This document shows, piece by piece, positions 58,036 through 64,000 of a stretch of DNA of 64,000 bases. Source of the stretch: an uncultured Akkermansia sp. Its GTDB lineage: Bacteria > Verrucomicrobiota > Verrucomicrobiia > Verrucomicrobiales > Akkermansiaceae. The stretch lies in contig CALXRG010000011.1 of the NCBI GenBank assembly GCA_944390825.1, positions 1 through 64,000 of the forward strand, written 5' to 3'. Each line of letters begins with the position of its first letter. Within the stretch, counting starts at the first letter, position 1. A program made the translations under genes and the position numbers. The notes beneath the pieces are model-generated. The model saw only the letters and a program-made list of their open reading frames with translations, ran no database searches and had not been told where the DNA came from.

Positions 58036-59697
58036 TCAGGCTTGTTCCGGCTCGTCATCGAGGTAGGGCTCGGCCCGGAAGCTTCGGCGGGAGGTGACAA
58101 ACATAAAGATGAGGCCGATGAGAACGGCGAGGCTTCCATACAGCATGAAGGTTGAGGTGCCGGCAGGATCGCTCACGATGGAGGAGAGGTACATGACGAG
58201 CATGTTGCCGAGGGTGGAGGAGATGTACCAGAAGCTAAGAACGATGCTTTTCATGTTCTTGCCGGCTGCGGTGTAGGCGTATTCCAGTCCGGTTGTGCTG
58301 ACGAAGATTTCTGAGATGGTCAGGATGAGGTAGGGCAGGGTTTGCCACAGGATGTTCAGCCGTACGCCTGCGTCGATGCGGGTTTGCAGGTAGGCTACGA
58401 CGAAGTAGGAGAGCCCGGCCAGAACGATGCCCATGCCCATGCGCTTCAGTGGGGTGGCGAGGCGGCCCATGCGTGGGTAGCATACCAGGGTGAGCAGCGG
58501 GACAAGTATCATCACCAGTAGCGGGTTGGCGCTCTGCATGGCTTCTGCGTTGAATTCGAGCTCCGCTCCGAACAGGTTCATGGAGATGCTTTCCATTTTG
58601 GCCCCTTGGAGTACCCAGCTCGACATGGTTTGATCAAAGAGACTCCAGAACGGAATGATCATCAGGAAGACGATGAGGACGCGGAACATGTTGCGGGCTT
58701 CTACCCGTTGCTTGGGCTGGTAAATGGCTTCTACTTCTTCCCTGCGACAGTAGAGCATGCTGCCGGCTACGCCGAAAAAGCCGTTGATCCGGAGGGTCGA
58801 GGCGAGTTTGAGTCCCGCCAGTATGAGGGCTGCTGCGTAGAGCAGCAGGCAAATGAGGCCGCTGAACGATGCGGCTGTCTCACTGGCCTGGCTGAGCAGG
58901 GCCAGCTGCTGTCCGCCGCTGTAGGCCCAGTAGCCCAGCAGGACGATGATGGGGGCCAGTACGATGAAGGTGGCGATGTTGATGGCGGTGTTTACAGCTT
59001 GGTTGACGGTTGTTTCTCCGTATCGCTCGCGGGAGCGCACCGGCCCCATGAGGAGTCTCCCGACCAGGGCGCGAAGGAAGTGGGGCTGCAGCGGTTGCTT
59101 GTGGGTGTAGTGTTTGCGGCCGAGCCAGAAAACCAGCGTGGCGATGGCCATGAAGATGCCGGGGACGCCGAAAGCCCAGCCGTATCCCAGGGTTTGGTGC
59201 ACCCAGGGGATGATGAGGAAGGAGAAGAAGGAGCCGAAGTTGATCGACCAGTAAAAGGCGGCGTAGATGCGCGTCATCAGGACGGAGTCTTTCAGCCCCT
59301 CTACTTGGTCGCCGACAAAGGCTGAGACGCAGGGTTTGATGCCGCCGGCACCCAGTGCGATGATGAATAAGCCCGTGATGAGGATGGTGCGCTTGGTGTC
59401 GATATCTCCGGTCAGGTCAGAAAGAGCGAGTACCCCATGCCCCAGGCAGTAGAAGAGGGAGACGTAGAGGATGGTGTTGTAGCGTCCGTAGAATCGGTCG
59501 GCAATCCAAGCCCCCAGCATGGGCAGGATGTAGATGCAGGCGATGAAGAGGTGGGAAACCGCCATGGCCTCTTTTTCGCTCATCAGGAGCATGGAGGTCA
59601 TGTAGAGCGTGAGAATGCTTCTCATGCCATAGAAGCTGAAACGCTCGCAGGCTTCGTTGCCCACGATGTACTTGGTTTGCGGGGGCAGGGCGGCCAT
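58036..59697 (-). CDS. POT-family proton-dependent oligopeptide transporter
   Basis: A 553-residue transporter with about 14 transmembrane helices that imports di- and tripeptides with protons. The family signature NEACERFSFYGMRSIL (ExxERFxYY-like) is at about 13-28, followed by GAWIADRFYGRYNTI, GGIKPCVSAFVGDQ and FYWSINFGSFFSFLIIP. The C-terminal half contains STTGLEYAYTAAGKNMKS, where the Glu-Tyr pair is conserved in POT proteins. It begins 51 bp after the PpiD-like gene and could be read with it. Confidence 0.93.
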   Translation of the reverse strand: MAALPPQTKYIVGNEACERFSFYGMRSILTLYMTSMLLMSEKEAMAVSHLFIACIYILPMLGAWIADRFYGRYNTILYVSLFYCLGHGVLALSDLTGDIDTKRTILITGLFIIALGAGGIKPCVSAFVGDQVEGLKDSVLMTRIYAAFYWSINFGSFFSFLIIPWVHQTLGYGWAFGVPGIFMAIATLVFWLGRKHYTHKQPLQPHFLRALVGRLLMGPVRSRERYGETTVNQAVNTAINIATFIVLAPIIVLLGYWAYSGGQQLALLSQASETAASFSGLICLLLYAAALILAGLKLASTLRINGFFGVAGSMLYCRREEVEAIYQPKQRVEARNMFRVLIVFLMIIPFWSLFDQTMSSWVLQGAKMESISMNLFGAELEFNAEAMQSANPLLVMILVPLLTLVCYPRMGRLATPLKRMGMGIVLAGLSYFVVAYLQTRIDAGVRLNILWQTLPYLILTISEIFVSTTGLEYAYTAAGKNMKSIVLSFWYISSTLGNMLVMYLSSIVSDPAGTSTFMLYGSLAVLIGLIFMFVTSRRSFRAEPYLDDEPEQA

Positions 59698-59748
59698 GGC
59701 GTTTCAGCTTCCGTGCGGGGTCAACAGGAAATGGGGCGGGAGGAGAGT

Positions 59749-61473
59749 TCAGTCTTTGCGGGCGGCCTGCTCTGAGAGAAGAACTTCGTAGCGCTTGTAG
59801 GCATCCTGGAGCCAGTCCAGGATGATGGCCTGACTGCGCAGCTGGCTGTTGAGCTGCATGCTGAGCATTTTGCGCAGGGCCCGGTATTCCTCTGTATCCT
59901 CGTAGGTGCGGGAAGTGACTGCCGTGATGCTGGCGCCTTCTGCGGTGGTGGACAGGGGAGCAAGCGTGTTGGTCGGTACGGTGATGAGCTCCTGAATGGA
60001 GACTCCCTGGGGAAGGCCTCCTGCTGTTTCAATGGAGGAGGGACCGAAGTTTTGCACCGCTGCTCCGGCTGCCGTTGCCTTGGCAAAGGCGGCGTCCAGA
60101 CCTTCTGCCTTCAGCGTGGCTGCCATGTCGTCGTAGAGCTTTTTGGCTGCATCTGACAGGGCGGAGTCTGCTTTTTGCTTTTTGAGGGCGGCGAGGGCTT
60201 TGTCCCGGGCTTGCTCGTAGGTCATGACTACGGGTTCCTGTATGGCATTCACGCAGACGATGATGAACTTGCCGTCACGGGTGCGGTAGTAGCCGCGAAT
60301 CTGGTTAATTGTGAGCAGGGAGGCTTGGGTGCCTTTGTCTGCGGCTGCTTTGTAGGTGTCGTAGGGGGTAGCGGTCTTGACTTCGTTAAAGGCAATTTCC
60401 GCAACAGTGCTGTCCTTCCCCTTGAAGGGGACACTGAGTTTCAGGCCATCGGCGACACCGGCCAGGGGGCTGAGCCCGTAGGTTTCGGACTTGTAGGAGA
60501 AGGGTTCGTTCTCCGGATTGTCGGCTGTGGCGCGGATGATGTCGTCCATCCCCTTGCCGTCGGCCATGGAGAGTTTTTCCATGATTTCGTCGCCCACGCG
60601 GTCATCCATGTTGCCGTTCTCGGCTTCCAGGGTGTAGAGCGTGATGACTCGCTGCTCGTCTGTCAGGTAGTTGGCGCTGGTGCTCTCCCAGAAGGCTTTG
60701 ATTTCCTCTTCTGTCGGCTCCGCCGGAGACGGGACGGCGGTGGCTGGAAGCCAGGCGCTGCGGCCGCTGATGTGCTGACTGAGTACATCTGCGAGCTTTT
60801 CCTGGGTGCTTGGGTGAGCAATCAGGTTCGCTGAGTAGAAGGAGCAGAGAGCGTCCCAAGTGATCAGGTCAGACACTACGTCGCGGAACACGCGCTCCTG
60901 AGCGGAGGATGCCTGTCCGTGCAGGCCGCAGAGGCGCTTGTAAAGGTCGGTATCGAAGCTGCCGTCGTCTTTGCGGAAGATCGGCATCGACTTGATGTAG
61001 GCGTCCACCTGCTCGGGGCTGGGCTTGAGACCCAGGGCTTCTCCTTCGGCGCGGATAATGGCGCGGTTGATGGCGACGTTGTCCTCAGCCCGGGAAGCGC
61101 CGCCAAAACTCCAGAACCAGCGGGCTTCGGAGATGTTCTCCACGAAATCTTCGAAATCCGGGTTTTTGGCCAACCATTCGGCTTGCTTGGCTGATTCGGC
61201 TTCATCGAGTTTTTCGTTTTCGTCTGCGTCGAAGTTGCTCACCATCCTGGCATGTGCGGCTGATGTGAGCTGGGCGAGGTACCCGTCACCGTTTTCACCC
61301 AGAGCCATGGTCTCGGGGTAGGAGTAACCGGTACCGTTGACTTTGACGTAGAAGTCCCGTGAGAAGGCTGAGCCGCTTCCGGCGTAGTCCATCACAATCA
61401 GACCAAGGCCTACGCCGGCAATGGCAATCAACACGATGATGGAGTTCCTGCGGATGAATTCGAGAATAGTCAT
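59749..61473 (-). CDS. PpiD/SurA-like periplasmic foldase
   Basis: A 574-residue protein anchored by one N-terminal helix (about 12-28, IIVLIAIAGVGLGLIVM) with a large periplasmic part. The region NRAIIRAEGEALGLKPSPEQVDAYIKSMPIF resembles the SurA_N/PpiD chaperone lobe (read as two blocks), and PTEEEIKAFWESTSANY is the typical lead-in to a parvulin domain. A catalytic parvulin motif is not obvious, so it may be a chaperone without isomerase activity. The start at 61473 fits the membrane anchor. It precedes the POT gene on the same strand. Confidence 0.85.
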   Translation of the reverse strand: MTILEFIRRNSIIVLIAIAGVGLGLIVMDYAGSGSAFSRDFYVKVNGTGYSYPETMALGENGDGYLAQLTSAAHARMVSNFDADENEKLDEAESAKQAEWLAKNPDFEDFVENISEARWFWSFGGASRAEDNVAINRAIIRAEGEALGLKPSPEQVDAYIKSMPIFRKDDGSFDTDLYKRLCGLHGQASSAQERVFRDVVSDLITWDALCSFYSANLIAHPSTQEKLADVLSQHISGRSAWLPATAVPSPAEPTEEEIKAFWESTSANYLTDEQRVITLYTLEAENGNMDDRVGDEIMEKLSMADGKGMDDIIRATADNPENEPFSYKSETYGLSPLAGVADGLKLSVPFKGKDSTVAEIAFNEVKTATPYDTYKAAADKGTQASLLTINQIRGYYRTRDGKFIIVCVNAIQEPVVMTYEQARDKALAALKKQKADSALSDAAKKLYDDMAATLKAEGLDAAFAKATAAGAAVQNFGPSSIETAGGLPQGVSIQELITVPTNTLAPLSTTAEGASITAVTSRTYEDTEEYRALRKMLSMQLNSQLRSQAIILDWLQDAYKRYEVLLSEQAARKD

Positions 61474-61517
61474 GGTGATAAAAGACTGGGCGCCCGACGG
61501 CGGCGGGCAACGGCGAT

Positions 61518-61545
61518 ATTGTAGCGGAAAATGATATACTTGCAA
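61518..61545 (-). promoter_or_regulatory. Promoter of the PpiD-like gene
   Basis: Minus strand TTGCAA (61540-61545), a 16-nt spacer and TACAAT (61518-61523). The leader to ATG 61473 is about 40 nt and contains a GCCCG/CGGGC hairpin. Confidence 0.7.
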
Positions 61546-61612
61546 GCGAAAAAGTCCGCTACTGTGTCATCAGTGCGTTGGTGGTCATCGCGTCATGCCG
61601 TGTCATATTTTC

Positions 61613-61640
61613 TTGACGGAGCGGCCTTTTTTGGTAGAAT
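61613..61640 (+). promoter_or_regulatory. Promoter of merR
   Basis: TTGACG (61613-61618), a 16-nt spacer and TAGAAT (61635-61640). The ATG at 61668 follows after 27 nt without a Shine-Dalgarno sequence. Confidence 0.7.
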
Positions 61641-61667
61641 ACAGCGCGTAACAGGCACCGCCCACCG

Positions 61668-62216
61668 ATGAAGTACGGTATTTCCGCATTGGCCCGCAAG
61701 ACAGGCTTGAGTATTCACACCCTGCGTTTCTACGAGAAGGCGGGGCTGCTGCGCTATGTGGAGAGGACTCCAACGGGACGCCGCGTCTATTCGGATGACA
61801 GCCTGGGTTGTTTGCTGGGGGTGCTGTGCCTGAAGCAGGCGGGATTCACCTTGCCGGAAATCAAGACTTTTTTTGACAGTACTTCGCAGGGGAGCTCCTC
61901 GCTGCCGGAACGTCTGAGCATGCTGCGCCAAGCCAAAGCCAACCTGCAGAAGTTGGCCGATGAGCTTTCCCGCTCGATTCATCTGGTGAACTTCTTCCTG
62001 GACGGGGGGGAGGCTGCGCTGGCGGCTCAGTCCCGTGGGGAGAATCCCGATGCGGTCTTTCCCTTTTTTACAAAGGAGGGTATTGTCAATTTCCCGTACC
62101 TGAGCCGCGTTGATGGGCGCTGGGAAGTGTCTCTGCCCGGGCTTCAGAAAAATGCTCAGGAACACACAGAGACCGACACCCAGACAGAAAGAAAGGAGGC
62201 GATTCCGCATGAATAA
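61668..62216 (+). CDS. MerR-family transcriptional regulator
   Basis: A 182-residue regulator. The N-terminal winged helix starts YGISALARKTGLSIHTLRFYEKAGLL, with the classic RFYE block and GRRVYSDDSLGCLLGVLCLKQAGF, split here for length. A coiled coil (about 75-110) follows. The C-terminal part (FPYLSRVDGRWEVSLPG) shows no cysteine metal site, so it is not a mercury or copper sensor; small-molecule or redox sensing is possible. A strong ribosome site for a 42-residue peptide lies inside its 3' end. Confidence 0.9.
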   Translation: MKYGISALARKTGLSIHTLRFYEKAGLLRYVERTPTGRRVYSDDSLGCLLGVLCLKQAGFTLPEIKTFFDSTSQGSSSLPERLSMLRQAKANLQKLADELSRSIHLVNFFLDGGEAALAAQSRGENPDAVFPFFTKEGIVNFPYLSRVDGRWEVSLPGLQKNAQEHTETDTQTERKEAIPHE

Positions 62217-62337
62217 GTGGGTATATTGGACAGCCTTGGGAGCAGCTTCCTGTTTGGTGGCTGCTGCGTTGCTCATCGGCCGTGCATCACGCCGTGATGT
62301 GGATGATATCGACCGCATGCTGCGTCACTACGATTGA
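62209..62337 (+). CDS. 42-residue membrane peptide coupled to merR
   Basis: A small protein with one transmembrane helix (WVYWTALGAASCLVAAALLI, about 4-23) and a charged C-terminal tail (RRDVDDIDRMLRHYD). It overlaps the merR stop by 8 bp. Its start is preceded by AAAGGAGG with a 9-nt spacing, one of the very few strong Shine-Dalgarno sequences in the window. This supports real translation. Function unknown; it may be a target or partner of the regulator. Confidence 0.7.
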   Translation: MNKWVYWTALGAASCLVAAALLIGRASRRDVDDIDRMLRHYD

Positions 62338-62627
62338 GTTTTTCCGCCCGGAATGGCAGGAGATGACCGTGAGGTTGCCTGTGTGCCGTGAGGTTGGCCG
62401 TGTGCGCTCGCGCCCATGAGCACGCTGGGCGGAGCGTCGCAGAGTCTGATGGTGCGGTTCGCCTGCCGCTCGCCCGTGTGTGCATGGGGCGGTGATGGGT
62501 GTCTCCCCGTCGTTCGCGTCTTGGTTAATCTACTGAAGACGCCGTTCCTGCCGCTGTCCTATGGATGGTTCTCTTCGCCTTTGTTCAGGTGATGCAGTTG
62601 TTCATTGTCCCGTTTGTCTGCTTGGTC

Positions 62628-63950
62628 TCAGGCGTGGGGATCCTCCGGGTGGTTCTCCCGGGTGGGGGGCACCGGGGCGACCTGCTGGTATTCTCCCCGG
62701 GCGTTTCGGATGTCGGAGACCCAGGCGGGGTTGTGCAGCAGGGCATGCCCGAAGGAGAGCAGATCAATTTCACCTGCGCGAAGCATGTGGACGAGGCTGT
62801 GGAGCCAAAGACTCGTCCCGGGAGTGCGTCCTGCCCGGGGAGGCCCGGGTTTGGTTGCGGCAGGCTCAACGCCCGCGCCTGAGACCTCACCGGGTGTTTT
62901 TTGCCGGCGGTCGGTGATCGGAGTGGGGGGCGCCGGTGCTGTCGCTGATGCTGTCTTCTGTGCCTGGTCAGCGAGCCGGGGCACCGGTGTGGCCGGGATG
63001 CCCTCGCTACTGATGGCGATCGCGGGTTTGCCGGTGAGCGTCCTCACCCAACCTGCAAACGTCAGAGGGCTGCCGTCGAATGCGGGCTGCATGGCGTCGG
63101 GAGAGGCACAGTCAAAGATATCCACCCCCATCTCACAGAGGGGCTGCAAATAACCGGAAAGCTCCTGAGGTGTTTTTGCCAGCTTGGTATTCAGGTGGGG
63201 TGCTTCCGTCTGTGAAATGCGCAGAATAATCGGAAATTTGCTGCCCACTGCCTTGCGAACCGCGCAGATCAGCTCACGGGCAAAGCGCGTGCGGCGGTCA
63301 ATATCTCCGCCGTACTCATCCGTGCGGCGGTTGGTGTCTGCGCGGAAAAACTGATCAATCAGACTCATGTCTCCACCGTTGACGGCCACGGCGTCAAAGC
63401 CGAGCAACTGTGCGTGCAAAGACGCTTGCGCGTAGGCGCGGATGATTTCCCGCATGCGCTGGACTGACATGGGATCCCCGGTGCGCTCGAGTGTAATGGG
63501 ATTGATCCCGGACGGACTCAACGCTTCTCCGTCGCCGGGGCGCCGCCGGGAGCCCCCCGTATGCAGCTCTCCTGCATGCCAGAGCACCGGCGCTATCCTG
63601 CACGGGGTTCTGTGTACGGCCTGGCATACCTGCTTCCAGAGGCGCAGCGCGGCGCCGGAATAAAACTCCGCGTGGTCGGGATTGTCCGTTGCGCATGGGC
63701 ATACCGCCACATTCTCCGTCAGAATCAACCCGACATCACGCCGTGCCCTCTGGTAATAATAGTCCACCATGCCCGGCGTGGGAAGCCCACCCGGTGCCAG
63801 TGAATGCAGCATGGTGGTCATCACAACCCGGGTGCTCAGCGGGAGCTTGCGGTGCTCCCAGGGGAGGAACAGGAAATCAACGTCTCGCAGGCTTAATTCA
63901 TGGGGTGTTTCAAGGGGTGTTTCAAGGGGTGTTTCAAGGGGTGTTCTCAT
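62628..63950 (-). CDS. Old yellow enzyme-like flavin oxidoreductase, atypical
   Basis: A 440-residue FMN-dependent TIM-barrel of the NADH:flavin oxidoreductase family. Recognisable blocks are MTTMLHSLAPGGLPT, WHAGELHTGG, QFFRADTNRRTDEYGGDIDR, RRTRFARELICAVR and the end SFGHALLHNPAWVSDI. At the substrate-binding loop, where YqjM-type enzymes have HxxH and OYE1 HxxN, this protein has VNGGDMSLIDQF, with Asn and Asp at those positions. A Pro/Ala-rich insertion of about 45 residues (near 330-375) interrupts the C-terminal half. The N-terminus carries an LETP repeat from a 12-bp DNA repeat. The substrate is unknown. Confidence 0.8.
   Translation of the reverse strand: MRTPLETPLETPLETPHELSLRDVDFLFLPWEHRKLPLSTRVVMTTMLHSLAPGGLPTPGMVDYYYQRARRDVGLILTENVAVCPCATDNPDHAEFYSGAALRLWKQVCQAVHRTPCRIAPVLWHAGELHTGGSRRRPGDGEALSPSGINPITLERTGDPMSVQRMREIIRAYAQASLHAQLLGFDAVAVNGGDMSLIDQFFRADTNRRTDEYGGDIDRRTRFARELICAVRKAVGSKFPIILRISQTEAPHLNTKLAKTPQELSGYLQPLCEMGVDIFDCASPDAMQPAFDGSPLTFAGWVRTLTGKPAIAISSEGIPATPVPRLADQAQKTASATAPAPPTPITDRRQKTPGEVSGAGVEPAATKPGPPRAGRTPGTSLWLHSLVHMLRAGEIDLLSFGHALLHNPAWVSDIRNARGEYQQVAPVPPTRENHPEDPHA
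63902..63945. repeat. 12-bp tandem repeat, 3.7 copies, at the OYE-like gene start
   Basis: GGGGTGTTTCAA occurs at 63902-63913, 63914-63925 and 63926-63937 with a partial fourth copy. It encodes LETP repeats at the N-terminus of the flavin oxidoreductase. Confidence 0.95.
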
Positions 63951-63959
63951 GGTGCTTTT

Positions 63960-63988
63960 ACTGTAGCGCGGGCACTCATTCGCCTCAA
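63960..63988 (-). promoter_or_regulatory. Promoter of the OYE-like gene
   Basis: Minus strand TTGAGG (63983-63988), a 17-nt spacer and TACAGT (63960-63965). The ATG at 63950 follows after 9 nt. Confidence 0.65.
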
Positions 63989-64000
63989 GAAATTAGAATA

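Noticed and set aside
62338..62627. Possible small genes between the 42-residue peptide and the OYE-like gene
   Set aside because: Frames overlap the antisense of the OYE-like gene or lack starts; the spacer shows only degenerate GTGAGGTTG duplications.

Overview
The window is one continuous chromosomal stretch of a GC-rich (roughly 60 % by eye) diderm bacterium. Outer-membrane functions are present (Lnt, LolC/E-type permease, an LptF/G permease, TonB-ExbB-ExbD, several lipoproteins), along with menaquinone enzymes (MenD, MenB, MenC), a CdaA-type diadenylate cyclase, several Sel1-repeat proteins, and gene starts that mostly lack a Shine-Dalgarno sequence. This mix fits the Verrucomicrobiota, perhaps near Akkermansiaceae. 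That placement is an inference from gene content and rests on no marker-gene comparison. I see no phage, IS element, CRISPR array, rRNA or plasmid function. There is one tRNA (Arg, anticodon TCT).

Layout. 1-4.1 kb: leftward HAD phosphatase, rhomboid protease, and a lipoprotein-RlmD-MntR operon. 4.7-8.1 kb: rightward ABC transporter pair and TatD nuclease. 8.2-11.8 kb: tightly packed leftward operon uspA-ymdB-tcdA-rlmB-metallophosphoesterase. 11.9-17.5 kb: a proline/threonine-rich secreted protein and an FKBP-menD-menB-menC operon. 17.6-28.1 kb: tdh, a Sel1 protein, an orphan second OSBS-like enolase-superfamily protein, lnt, a ferredoxin, a DciA-like protein, a sugar-nucleotide epimerase and a SWIM-domain protein. 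28.2-34.2 kb: YeiH-type exporter, hisB-hisH-lptF/G operon, small membrane protein, a secreted protein with a caspase-like His/Cys arrangement, and an Rrf2 regulator. 34.6-40.8 kb: Xer recombinase, panE-TPR pair, a polytopic membrane protein, FPP synthase and Asd. 41-45 kb: degenerate SGNH-like protein coupled to a Sel1 protein, then an unknown protein with tadA, ybeY and tRNA-Arg. 45-54 kb: lipoprotein, tonB-exbB-exbD, lolC/E with a GYF-RDD protein, trxB and a Sel1 lipoprotein. 53.9-64 kb: cdaA with a minimal CdaR-like peptide, bioD, an acetyltransferase, a YD-repeat membrane protein, a POT transporter, a PpiD-like foldase, merR with a 42-residue peptide, and an atypical old-yellow-enzyme homologue.

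Two window-wide patterns stand out. First, many genes have a good sigma70-type promoter whose -10 box ends only 6-12 nt before the start codon, so the mRNAs should be leaderless or nearly so. Second, at least a dozen exact or near-exact tandem duplications of 11-21 bp are scattered through intergenic DNA, gene ends and gene starts, and several touch stop codons. Individual items worth a second look are the orphan OSBS-like protein with all five catalytic positions, the secreted His/Cys protein, the 55-residue CdaR remnant after cdaA, and two enzyme homologues with altered active sites (SGNH-like and old-yellow-enzyme-like).
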